64,000 bases of DNA from Selaginella moellendorffii (taxonomy: Eukaryota; Streptophyta; Lycopodiopsida; Selaginellales; Selaginellaceae): assembly GCF_000143415.4 (NCBI RefSeq), contig NW_003314271.1, positions 785,591-849,590 of the forward strand. The letters are read 5' to 3'. Below, one piece after another: positions 43,153-54,133 of this stretch. Under the pieces are notes generated by a model, which ran no database searches, was not told the origin of the DNA, and saw only the letters and a list, made by a program, of their open reading frames with translations. How positions within the stretch are numbered: position 1 is the first letter of the stretch; every line of letters begins with the position of its first letter. The position numbers were made by a program, and so were the translations under genes.

Positions 43153-46037
43153 GAAAGACAAATCCGGTGGCCAGCGAGCGAGTACGTGGGGGAGTCAAGC
43201 GAAAAGAGACAAACCCACGGATAAGAAGGTCAAGTCGTATAGCAGCGTGGGAAACAACGTATGCTACAACTGTGGTGAAGCGGGACACTTTTCGAGGGAA
43301 TGTCCTTACCCGAAGAAGGCCAGAGCCAATATGGCCATCAAGTCGGGTGAAGTCCAAACTGAGGTATGTGATCCAGTCCCTAACTCAAAGTTACTCATTA
43401 CACGAGCAACTTTGGTAGAGAGTCGTTCGCGACATCTACTAGCCCTCTGAGGGAAGCTCGGAGGTAGCTTTGTTAAGATCCTTATTGACACGGGTGCTTC
43501 GGATAATTTTGTAGCTGCAGATATAGTCCGGCAAGCCGGACTAACGGTGCAGCGGCTAGGCAAACCAAGGACTATAGAGTTTGTTCAAGGTAGCCAAAGC
43601 ACCAATGAGGTACTTCGACAAGCGAGAGTCGAAGTGGGAACTTGGAAGGTGGACATGGATTTCACTGTGTTGGACATGGCGGGGTTTGACGTGATCTTCG
43701 GAATGGATTGGTTCAATCGGTTCGTGGTAGCCTTGCATGGACAAGGTAGAAACCTTGTGGTACTGGCGAATGCCCAAGGAAGAAGATCTAGGGTGGAGGC
43801 CCAAGATCTAAAGGTAGGGCAAAGCAAGGCCAAAGATTCCTGCTTAAACCTGGTGTCCACGAGAGGATAACTCACTAAAGGAACTAAGGCAGCCTTTTTG
43901 TGCTTACTCTCGGTGAAGAGTGACAAAAAGACAGGAACGGAAGAAGTACCTTTAGTGATTCAGCAGGTGTTGGACCAATTCCAGGATACCATGCTGGAGG
44001 AGCTACCGGCGGGGCTGCCCCCAATACGACCAATAGAACATAAGATTGAGCTGGTCGAGGGTGCTGAGGCGGTGGTTCGTCCCCCTTATCGTTTGAACGA
44101 AAAAGAACTCAAGGAGCTCAAGTGCCAACTAGAGGAGTTGGTGGACAAAGGGTATGTTAGGTTGAGCAAGTCGCCATATGGGGTGCCAGTGTTATTTGTG
44201 AAAAAGAAAGATGGATCTATGCGCATGTGCATAGACTACCGGTTGCTCAACAAGTATACAAAGAAGAACAAGTACCCTTTGCCAAGGATTGAGGACCTGT
44301 TTGATAGGTTTCGAAAGGCAAAATACTTCTCGAGGATTGACCTAAGGTCAGGATACTACCAGATCAGGGTAGCCGAGGAAGATGTCGAGAAAACAACCTG
44401 TCAAACAAGGTATGGGAGCTTTGAGTTTCTAGTGATGCCCTTCGGGCTATATAATGCGCCAGCAACGTTTTCAGCGCTAATGAACCACATCTTTGTACCC
44501 TATCTGAATCACTTTGTGGTCGTCTATATCGACGACATCTTGATCTATAGCGAGACGCTAGAGGAGCATGCCGAACACTTGGCGAAGGTGTTTGAGAAAC
44601 TAAGGGAACACAAACTGTATGCTAAAGAGAGAAAATGTGACTTTGCTCAACAAGAGGTAAAGTTTCTCGAGCATGTGATGGGCCAGAACAGGCTCAAGGT
44701 GGACCCGGAGAAGGTCCAAGCGATCCAGGAATGGGAGCGACCATCGAATGTACACAAGTTGAGGGCATTCCTGGGGCTATGCAACTACTATTGAAAGTTT
44801 ATCAGACACTATTCGAGAGTAGCCCTGCCCTTAACAGACCAAACAGGAAAAGGGAAGATGGTGTGGACAGCGGAATGCGAGGCGGCATTCGTCCACCTCA
44901 AAGGGAAGTTGAGGAAGGCTCCCGTATTGGCATTACCAGACTTTGGTAAGGACTTTGAGGTAGAAACGGATGCTTCAAACTTTGCGTTGGGCGCAGTTTT
45001 GAAGCAAGACAACCATCCGGTAGCGTTCTTCTCGAAGAAGTTGGACAAGGCTCAACGGAAGTGGCCTGCCCACGAGAAGGAATTGTTTGCGGTGGTCAAG
45101 GCACTCAAGGAGTGGCAACACTACCTTGGGAGACACTTCAAGGTTTACACGGACAATGTGGCAACGAAACACTTCTTGTCACAGCCCGACCTGAGAGGGA
45201 AACAAGGTCGGTGGGCCAATGCCTTGGCCGAGTTTGATTGTGAGATTCTGTACAAGCCTAGGAAGAGCAACATCGTGGCGGATGCGCTAAGTTGAAAAGC
45301 GAGCTTGAGGTTGGCAATATCCAGCGCAACAGCAACCTTCTGGGACGATGTGCGGACAGCATATGAGAACGATGGTCTAGCACAAGAAGTGTTGCTGAGG
45401 AATCTAGAGGCACAGGAAGCTCACTAGAGAGGTGAGCTGCCAACAGAAGAGAAAACGGGCTATGCGGAACACAACGGACTCATCTATTACAAGCAAACGA
45501 GGGTGTATGTTCCAAAAGGGGAACTAAGGAAGGTGGCCTTAGAAGAGTGTCATGACGGACCTCTTGCGGGACACGGCAGAGTGCCCAAGACGATGGGCTT
45601 ACTCAAGAGGAAGTACCATTGGCCAGATATGGCTAAGGACGTCCAAGACTATGTAAAGACATGTTCAACATGTCAGCAGGTAAAAGCCGTGAATAAGGCT
45701 AGTGGGGGCTTGTTGCAAAGCATCCCAATTCCAGATCGTCCGTGGAAATGTCTTACGATGGACTTCATCACGGGACTCCCCCCAAGCGAGGGGTTTGATG
45801 CGATATTCGTGGCGGTGGACCGATTTTTGAAAATGGCACATTTCATACCCACCACAATGGAGGTGGATGCGGAAGGTGTGGCGAAGCTATTCTTCGAACA
45901 AGTGGTTCGAGTGCGGGGAAGACCGGAAGAGATCATCTCAGATCGAGATAAGATCTTCACCAGTAGGTTCTGGAGGACTCTCTTGGAACAGTATCGCACC
46001 AAGTTGAAATTCAGCACAGCCTATCACCCACAGACAG

Positions 46038-46083
46038 GTATGGGGTATTAAGTCAAGTTGTTGGCACTAACACTTCTTGACAG
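46038..46083 (+). other. 46-bp GT-AG intron-like segment in integrase
   Basis: It begins GTATGGGG, contains the branch-point-like CACTAAC and ends CTTGACAG. Removing it joins YHPQT to DRQTERVN, restoring the conserved integrase motif in frame; leaving it in gives TAA at once. The length equals that of the host's introns. ACAG precedes the donor and also ends the segment. Confidence 0.75.
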
Positions 46084-46501
46084 ACAGACAAACGGAAAGG
46101 GTGAATAGGCAACTGGAGGATTATTTGCGATGCTATGTCTTGGGAGACCAGACCGATTGGGTAAGTCATTTGGGACTTGCAGAAATGTGTTATAACAACT
46201 CACCACATTCGAGTATCGGGGTGAGTCCATGGGAAGTCATCAATGGGCGAGCTATTGAAGGTCCTGTGGAACTCGGCGTGGCCGAGTATCATGGAGAGTT
46301 GCCCGCAGTGGAGGCATTCACGGTGGAAAGACTCAGCATTTGGAATCTAGTGAGGGATTCCTTGGAACGGGCTCAACAAAGGCAAACCAAATACGCGAAC
46401 CAGAAGTGTCGGGATGTAGAGTTCCAAGCTGGGGAGAAGGTGTGGCTGAACACCAAGAACCTCAGACTACCAAGTGGGATCAGCCGAAAGTTGACCCAAA
46501 G

Positions 46502-46553
46502 GTAAAGATGCATGTATTCCTGTAAATGAATTGATCTTGAGTTCCTTAAGCAG
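46502..46553 (+). other. 52-bp GT-AG intron-like segment near the integrase C terminus
   Basis: It begins GTAAAG and ends CTTAAGCAG. Removal joins KLTQR to FAGPYEIEVR, matching the usual KLxxRFxGPFxI pattern in this region of gypsy integrases. Left in, it gives a stop immediately. Confidence 0.72.
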
Positions 46554-46751
46554 GTTCGCGGGGCCTTACGAGATTGAGGTACGAATCGGTAAAGTGGCTT
46601 ACTGACTCCGACTTCCTCGAGAGATGGGGAAGATGCACCCAGTATTCCACGTGAACTTACTCAAGCCATACTTTGAGTATCCGCTTCGCAAGGACCAAAT
46701 GAGACCTTTACCTGAGGTTATCCAAGGGGAAGAGGATACAAAGTCGAGCCA

Positions 46752-46810
46752 TCCTCAATGCATGGGATCCTCTAGAGTGACCTCAGCATCAGCTGCCTGC
46801 TCCTCAATGC
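46752..46810 (+). repeat. 49-bp frame-breaking duplication in the chromodomain linker
   Basis: TCCTCAATGC occurs at 46,752-46,761 and 46,801-46,810, bounding a 49-bp unit. The frame before it (RAILN) and the frame after it (RQGRKVREFHV) differ. Unlike the two segments above it has no GT donor. Confidence 0.55.
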
Positions 46811-46982
46811 GTGCAAGAGCAAGCGACAAGGACGCAAGGTGAGAGAGTTCCATGTGAAGTGGAAAGGATTTCCACACTGCGAAGCAACATGGGAACCGGA
46901 GGAGAACCTAGCGAACGCGCGAGATCTAGTGGAGGAATTTCTGCAAGGCAGAACTCTATGTACTTATGCAAAGTTCAATTAA

Positions 46983-47385
46983 AAATATCAATTTGCAAAG
47001 TTGAGCAAGTGGCATATGTTGGGACCCGAAGGCGCGCCGAAGGTAAGCTAATTAGCATGGGTTGGATAGGTCGACCAGGCGTAGGGCATTACGCCCGACT
47101 CCCCGCGGGGATGTCAAATCCGTAGATGTATTCTATGGAGGTTGGGTTCGAGTCCCAACCCCCTAGTAAAGCAAGGCTGGGTTCAAGTCCCGACCCCATA
47201 CTAGGGTGTGGTGAGGTGAGGGGTATAGGGACACCTATATTCCGTTGTCATGGGCTCTTGGCCAAGGAGGCTAACTTAGGCACACCGCTAAGTGAGGGGA
47301 TGCCCCCGGAGACATGGTCAACAAGTCGTAGGATAAAACGAGATGTTCGATGTGGGCATCAAACGTCTTCTATGGGTGGTGGAGT
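46983..47385 (+). other. 3' internal region of chromovirus C with T-arm-like hairpins and polypurine tract
   Basis: Non-coding. GTTGGG-TTCGAGT-CCCAAC (47,141-47,159) is a six-pair stem with a seven-base T-loop; a second, weaker copy with TTCAAGT follows at about 47,178-47,194. The block is shared with elements D and E. The tract TATGGGTGGTGGAGT ends at the LTR and is the likely polypurine tract; D has the same one. Confidence 0.6.
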
Positions 47386-48558
47386 TGTAAGGAACCAACT
47401 TGCCGAGGTGTTGTAGGCTAAAGGAACCCCAAAAGCAAAAGCATGACCAAAATGACAAAGAGTTCATCGGATGGGACCAAGTCGAAGATCGAGTCCAAGA
47501 CCAACTCTAGGACCGAGTTCAAGATAGAGTCCGGAATCGAGTCCGAGACCGACTCGGGGACCGAGTTCGAGTTCGAGTTCGAGACCGAGTTCGAGACGGA
47601 GTCCGAGATCCGAAATCGGGTCCGAGACCGAGTCCGAGGTCAAGTCCGAGGTCGGGTCCAAGATCGGGTCTGAGATCGGGTCCGAGATCGAGTCCGAGAC
47701 CGAATCCGAAGTCGGATCCAAAATCGGGTCCGAGATCGAGCCATAGACTAAGTCCAAATACTAATACGGGTCAAGGGGTGAAAGCCCAAAGCGTGCGTCT
47801 CCCAGGGGGGGGGGGGGCAGGGGCTGCAGGGGGTTCCAAAAGTATAGTAGGGATAATGAGGTCCAGGAACTAGTCTTGAAGGAATTCTCCAGTGGTGCTT
47901 CCAAACTGACTTGAGGTTGAGACTGGGGCCGAGGGGCCTTGGGTGGGAGTGAGCATGGGCTTGAGTGGTGCCGGAGGGGCCACCCAGGGAAGTGCTCAAG
48001 AGCAGCTCCCACTCCCGAAAGGGAAACCGACTGCGGTGCTCCCGGCTCATGTGGAGTGGTGCCCCACTTGAGTACCTTGTGGCTCATTGGTCCTTGCCCT
48101 TCCTAGGGGCTTGGGCCTTCCCTTGGGGATGGAAGTGGGGGGGTAGAGGTACCCATACTGGGCCGTTAGGCCACGGTGTTTTGCCCCGACGTCCCGAAGC
48201 AAGTGCTACACCCAAGACTTAGGATTTAGAGGGTCCCATGATCAAGTCTTGTGGTACCAAGGGGTGTTAGGAATCTGGAGGCTTGGTGTGCTTGGCTGCT
48301 TGTGCTTGCGGGGAGTGTAGCCGAACCTTAAGTCCAGTCTAACCCGGGGAGGGGGATTGGGAGAGATTTGGGAATCCGTAGATGAATGGCTAACACTCCG
48401 TTGCTCGTGTAGTGAGTAGCTGAAACCAAATAGGACCAAGTAGGAGCTGGTACCATAGGCGGGAACCTTGGCGAGGGAACTTAGCACAAGCCAAGGCAGA
48501 GTTGGTCGGATAGACGAGGTAAACTGGCAAATTGGAAAGGAAAAATTTATGGCTTACA
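47386..48558 (+). repeat. 3' LTR of chromovirus C
   Basis: 1,173 bp from TGTAAGGAACC to GGCTTACA, colinear with 19,941-21,087. It has the GAGTCCGAGAC-type array (about 47,472-47,755) and a 13-G run. It is followed by ATAGG, the partner target duplication. Confidence 0.85.
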
Positions 48559-51553
48559 ATAGGCTCATGAAGCTAATAGTGTGGAGATACTAAATATGCC
48601 AAGGTGTGATGCCTTGAGGTCAAGTTGGCAGATTCATAAAAACCCCTTGCCAAAGGAATCCCAATGAAAATGGGAATGGCATAACATAAGCTGGAAGGCA
48701 TATAGTTAAAGTGTGGTGACCCAAATAATGATGGAGGTGTGAAAGCACTAGCAATGAGTTGTAGAACTTGATAACTATGAGGCAACGAAGAAAAAAGTGC
48801 AAAATAATTAATTGGATTGGTAAAAGTAACTACTCAAGATCTTTTATTGGGATAAAGAAGTTAAATATACCCTTTTGGGGGATAAATTATTTATGTTGAA
48901 ATATAGTAAGTCAATGTTGTAAAGGAAAATGCTCATTGTCAAAGAAGGTCATTATTGGGACACCAAAACATTCTAAAACACTAGAGAGTGGTGTTTCGAA
49001 TCATGAGAGCATTAAATAAGGTCCAAGAGACTAAGTCTTTAGCAAATAATGGATAGGAGGTATTATCTAACGCCAAGGTTGTGAAGACGGGAGAAATCTA
49101 TCTATCCAAATTGAACAAATCCAAAAAGAGATTTTGGCATGGCTAGCAATGGGCATAAAGAGGCCCATGCGTAGCAACGTTAATTCTGGTGCGTGAGATT
49201 GCACGGTGAACATATCTAGATTGAAGAACCACTCTCTAAGTTATTGAGTAGGTTCATCCCTAAGAATACTTACTAAAGTATAGTAGAAAGTGCAAAATTA
49301 CCCTTTTAGATAGGAGGAAAATAACTAAAGGGAAGGCACAAAGCTAAAAGCAAGTAATAAAGGGATAAAATTGAACTTTAGAAATTAAAGGGCATAATCA
49401 AGAGTTATTATACAAGTTGGGAGTGGAGAATCAAGTGGATACTTGAACGTGTTGTTATTAACAACCATGATGCCATAGAGAGTCTAAAATATAGAATTGT
49501 CCATGTTAAATCATATAGCAATTAGAAAGTTTGCAAAAAGAGAGGTCTTAGCAAGCTAAGGGATAAAGTCCCTTCAAGGTTCTCAAAGACAATTCTAGGT
49601 AGATTAGTACCTAAAAAGATAAGTATAAATGATTTATAAAACGCGTAAAATTAGAGTGGCACAGCAAAACTGTGGTCTTGAAACTTATTATAAGGTGAGA
49701 CTATTAAGGTTAGGGAAGTAATCCCTGAGTGTTCAAAGAGATGACTTTGAAAAAGAGTCAATAGTTAAAGACTTTCATGCTTATGCATGAAACCATGTTA
49801 CACTAGTCGAGTGACTTGTTAAGTGAGATTAGCAAGTCAGGGGGAATAAAGACCTTAGTTGAAGGTGTTGACTTAAAAAAATATGGCCTATAGAGCTAAA
49901 TATGGAGGAGTTTATATATGATCATAGACTTGTCAAGTGAGAAGATTTAGTAATGTGGAGGAATTAAATTCTTAAGTTGTGATCTGCAGTGCACTTTAAA
50001 TATAAGTTGGTGCACCGGCATGGGAAGTCATGCCAAACTCCTAGGTGATACCTTCTGTAGATGCATATATGAAGGTTGAGTTCAAGTCCCAACCCTTTAG
50101 TGCTTGGGTTTGAGTCCCAACTCACTAGGGTGTAGTGATGGTTTGGAATTTGAGGATATTCATTTTTCGGTGGTTATGGACTCCCAATAAGGAGACTGGC
50201 TTAGACATACTACAAAGTGGGGGATGCTCTAGAGTTGTGATGTACAGTTAGATTGCTTAATGTGAAAGCTCAACCTATCTAACTTGAACACTTTGGTGCA
50301 AATAGCACCAAGGACATGGTGAATGAAATAGGGACATTTAATCTCAATTGTTATGAACCCTTGGTGGGAAGGGCTAACTTGGGCACACCACCAAGTGTAG
50401 GGGATGCCCTTGGGGTTATGGTCAATAAGTTAAAGGTCTAGAAGACATAATATCAATTGGCAAACTTGTTAAGATGTCAAAATTAGATTATTATGTGGTC
50501 TTATGGTTAAAATAAGGATAAAGTCCTTGTGAGGTTAAAGAATAAAGTCCCTAGTTCAAAGTGTTAATTTGAACTATTGGTAATGGTGTGGCTTCGTCAT
50601 AGTAACCAAGTGGAAAAAACATCTAAGGGAAATGAACTGCAATGATGCAGTGGTATTGCGAGTCTAAGAAAGGGTCTTGTGGGTGGATTATTAAGTTGGG
50701 TGATACATAAAGCCTGTAGTAGAAAATGCTAGAGAGACCTACTAAAGTGAACACCTTCTGGACTTGGCAAAAACAAAAACTTTGTTATGGAATCGAAAGG
50801 ATACTTCGAGGATGGAGGTAGTGATTCTATATTACTTGGTGCAACAATCAAAGGATAGGAGTAAAAGACTAGTTGCCAAGAATGAGCCATGGAATTCATT
50901 GGAAGGAATCTAAATGGCAAAATTAGACAAAAAACACTAATGTGTTAAATGTTAACGGATTGTGGGAAAGGAAATGTGTTTCCAAGGATAAATTCCCAAA
51001 TGTTCCAATTTGGCAAAGGTGAAAACTCAAAAAGAGGGAACAGCAAAGTAGCCAAATGATAAGACTGTGGACAACAAGTTATGGAAAAATGGAATTTAGT
51101 GCCTAGAGTGGCACAAAATAGGAGAGAGGATGGTGGTGCCCTCAAGTAAAGAACTTTCTAAAATGGGGAAGTGGAGTTTGCACAATATGTGCAATGCAAG
51201 GTGTTAGAGACATCTAGGAAATTGACTTTAAGAAGTCAAAATTAAAAGTTTCAAAGTGTGATGGTTATGCTAGTAAAGGCCAAGGCTACTCCTAAATGAA
51301 TAGTGAAATTGAAATAGAAACGGTGCCTCCAACACATTTAGCATGAACTAAACGAATAAACGGGGAAAGACCACCATTGGTGGTCCTAAGTTGGATGCTC
51401 CTTAGAGGATGGACAAGGCATGGTAAGTCTTTGGTGTCAAACCATTGATGAATATTGGCTAGGTACCAAGGATGGAAAGGGTAATATATATTAGTGTTAC
51501 TTTATAAAATGGTTTATCGTTCAATGAGGATATTGAATTTCATTTATGGGTGG
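48559..51553 (+). mobile_element. Internal region of element E, right part
   Basis: Continues E exactly where 19,940 left off, judged against D in reverse orientation. It has no gag or pol and is full of small decays. T-arm-like sequences persist near 50,078 and 50,103 (GAGTTCAAGTCCCAAC and GGGTTTGAGTCCCAAC). Confidence 0.65.
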
Positions 51554-52983
51554 AGTGGCCAAAGTGGAAGCTAAACAAGTGTAACACATTTGGACTAAAA
51601 GCTCCGACTTGAAAAGTCGAGAGTGGGAGAGGAACTCCTAAGAAGGGCTTGAGGAATAAGCTTGAAACAAGCAATAAGTGAGTCTTTAAGAAAGGGACAT
51701 AAAAGGACCAACACATGACATGTGAAAGTGTCGAGATGGAGTCTGAGATGGAGCCTAAAATGGACCCGAGATAGAGTGTAAAATGGACCTGAGATGGAGT
51801 CTGAGATGGACCTAAGATGGAGTCCAAAATGGACCCAAAATAGAGTCCTAGATGGAGTCCAAGATGGATTCGAGATGGAGTCCGAGATGGAATTGAGACT
51901 GAGACTGAGACTAAGTCCAAGTCTAAAACCAAGACTGAGATCGAGACCAAGTTCAAGTTTGAATACTAATACAAGTTGTCAGGTGAAAACCCAAAGTGAT
52001 CGTCCCCCCAGGGAGAGGGGGCATGCAGGGGGTTCCAAAAGTATAGTAGGGAAAGTGTGGGGATTGGACCCCAATGGAGCTAGTTTGGCTAAGAAAGGGC
52101 AATGTGACCTAAGAAGGTTATGCCCATGTGTTGGGTGATGATATATTTACTGAGGAATCCAAAGCTAGAGTGAATATAAACAAACAAGCGGGGTAGCTTG
52201 GTAAAGTGTTTAAGAGCCAACTCTAACTCCCCCAGGAGATCGAATAGTTAATGCTTTCAATCCAAGTATAAGTGGCATTACCTACTTGAATATATAGCAT
52301 GGCTCAATAGAACCTTGCTCTAGCCCCATGGCTAGAGCACCCAAAGGCGAAGGGAGAGTACCCATAAGGCTTGCATAGGGCTATTGTGTTCTAAAATATT
52401 GTCTCAAAGTCCTGGATTGTGGAAAGGAAGAGGAGTAGTCCTCTGGTGTAGTGACCAAGAATGTGGTCATAGGGTGAGAAAGTCCTAGAAGACAATAGGA
52501 CTTAGTAATCGGGCCTGTGGGCCTTGATTCAGTGGCAATGTTGGCAAATATGGCCATAAATAGAAAGGAATTTGGTGCAAATTGAAAAAGGGATATTAGG
52601 GAGGGTTATTCTCTATGTCTATGGGCATCCTAAGGATGCTAAGGAGTGGATTTGAGATGATCATTCATGGACAGATGGCCCAGCCTTTGAGAGACAAGAT
52701 TTTGATATAGGTAATATTAGATCATTGATGTGACAAAGGTGAATGAGTATGGCTTTATCATAACGGGTTAATAGGTCAATAGTACCTTTGGGTGTTAGTC
52801 ATAGGATCGGACACGTGGAGCATTTGGATTAAGTGCAAAGGTTGAGTGGAATAAATGCCATTCTTAAGGTTAACAAACCTTAAGTCCAGAATAGAATTTA
52901 TAGAGGTTGTGAGTGAAACTCCTCCAAGTGGTCGAAAGTGTGGTTAAGTGACTAAAGTAGAGTGGACATTTTAATTACTTACA
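51554..52983 (+). repeat. 3' LTR of element E (5' end deleted)
   Basis: The first 70 or so bases of the LTR are missing: the polypurine-like GGGTGG runs straight into AGTGGCC. It has a GAGATGGAGTCY array (about 51,732-51,905) and the shared core (AAACCCAAAGTG, TTCCAAAAGTATAGTAGGG), and ends ATTACTTACA. Confidence 0.65.
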
Positions 52984-53155
52984 ATTTCCTATACTCTTTG
53001 GATATATGCTCAAGAGTTTGGCTCCATCTCTTTTTTTAGTGGGCTAAGGCCTTGAACTCAGGTTCCATTCCACTACCCTTGGCCCACATGTCCAAGGGTT
53101 AAGAATCTACTCTATGGTTATCCTATAATAAACCACTATAGGGTAAAGGGAGTGC
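52984..53155. mobile_element. Degenerate LTR F2, right part
   Basis: Resumes F2 after E. GGTTATCCTATAATAAACCA near 53,116-53,135 matches F1 at 15,981-16,000. Confidence 0.4.
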
Positions 53156-54133
53156 AAATGTCTCAAATGGTTATAACAACAATGTTAATATTGCAATACA
53201 TGTTGTTTATGCTGCCCAAGTCAAACTCACCTTAGTTGACCCATGTCACTAGCAAATATTCTACCATGTGATCAATTGTGTAATGAGCTCCTTTAAGAAT
53301 GTTGAAACATGAAGTCAATAGGAGTTCCAAGTAAAGATCTAAGCACTTATAGAGCACCTCAATCAAGTACACACACAGCCCACAAAATTCAAGAAACCCT
53401 ATTTATTAGAAATTTACCCAACCAAGAAAATGTGTTGCCCTACTAATTTTACAGTTATCAATATAGTATTTGCCAAAACCAAGGCTAAGAAGCACTATAG
53501 CATACAGATTCTACTGCATGCTCCATTTAAGAATTTAGTGAGTTGCAATAAGAGTATATAAAGATTACTTCATAAAATTGCTTGAAGATGCCTTGTTACT
53601 AATGGCTGACTATGAACTACAATCAAGACCCTCCAAAACACTAAAACTCATTAAAATTAAATGTAATCTCACTAACATTTATAATTTCATCTTCTCACTA
53701 AAAACACTTTAATAAGAACACTTTTAAACAATTAAAGACTCTAAGAAAGGAGCTTAACCCTTCTTTGTCATTGCCTTTCTTCTTATAACTAACCCTCCCA
53801 TTAATTTCCTCCAATCTTTATTCTTCTTTAGCATAAATTCTCCTCTCATAAAACTCTTAAGGAATATGTGCACATCTCACATCATACTTTAGATGCCACA
53901 TCAATCAAAAAGACTATTGGACAACTCAAATAACAGAATCACATTTTCTATAAACTCTATCCTCCCCATGTCGAGAAGCTTTCCATCTGACAAAGTGTAG
54001 ATTAAACCATTAAGAACATATCAGATTTTCGGTTTGTTTCACTCAATTCACTAAAGCTCCCATTAACCTCCCTGTGCCATTTGTAGGCTGTTCCTGTAGC
54101 ATTCATTTGTTTGTAGGGAGTTTAAAAATCAAT
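53156..54133. other. AT-rich intergenic DNA
   Basis: Marks the boundary between the repeat block and the gene-dense segment, lying downstream of the FTSHI5-like gene. I see no gene, RNA gene or clear repeat. Confidence 0.5.

Larger units (their letters stand above)
43157..46982 (+). pseudogene. pol: gag 3' end and pol of Ty3/gypsy chromovirus C
   Basis: Domain order is gag zinc knuckle, protease, reverse transcriptase, RNase H, integrase, chromodomain. The CCHC knuckle CYNCGEAGHFSREC is at 43,262-43,303; protease DTGA at 43,487-43,498; RT YIDD near 44,525-44,536; RNase H ETDASNFALGAVL near 44,965 and VYTDN near 45,145; the integrase HHCC domain (ECHDGPLAGHGR, CSTCQQVK) near 45,545-45,680; core residues in TMDFITGLPP, ISDRDK and QTERVN; the chromodomain REFHVKWKGFPHCEATWEPEE ends at TAA 46,980-46,982. 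The order and the chromodomain place it among plant chromoviruses. In-frame stops at 43,448, 43,868, 44,792, 45,293, 45,425 and 46,603 are all single C-to-T changes of Arg or Gln codons where the family residue can be judged. Two intron-like segments interrupt integrase. Confidence 0.92.

Noticed and set aside
47141-47194. A tRNA gene
   Set aside because: Only T-arm-like hairpins are present. No acceptor stem, D-arm or anticodon arm could be laid out around them.
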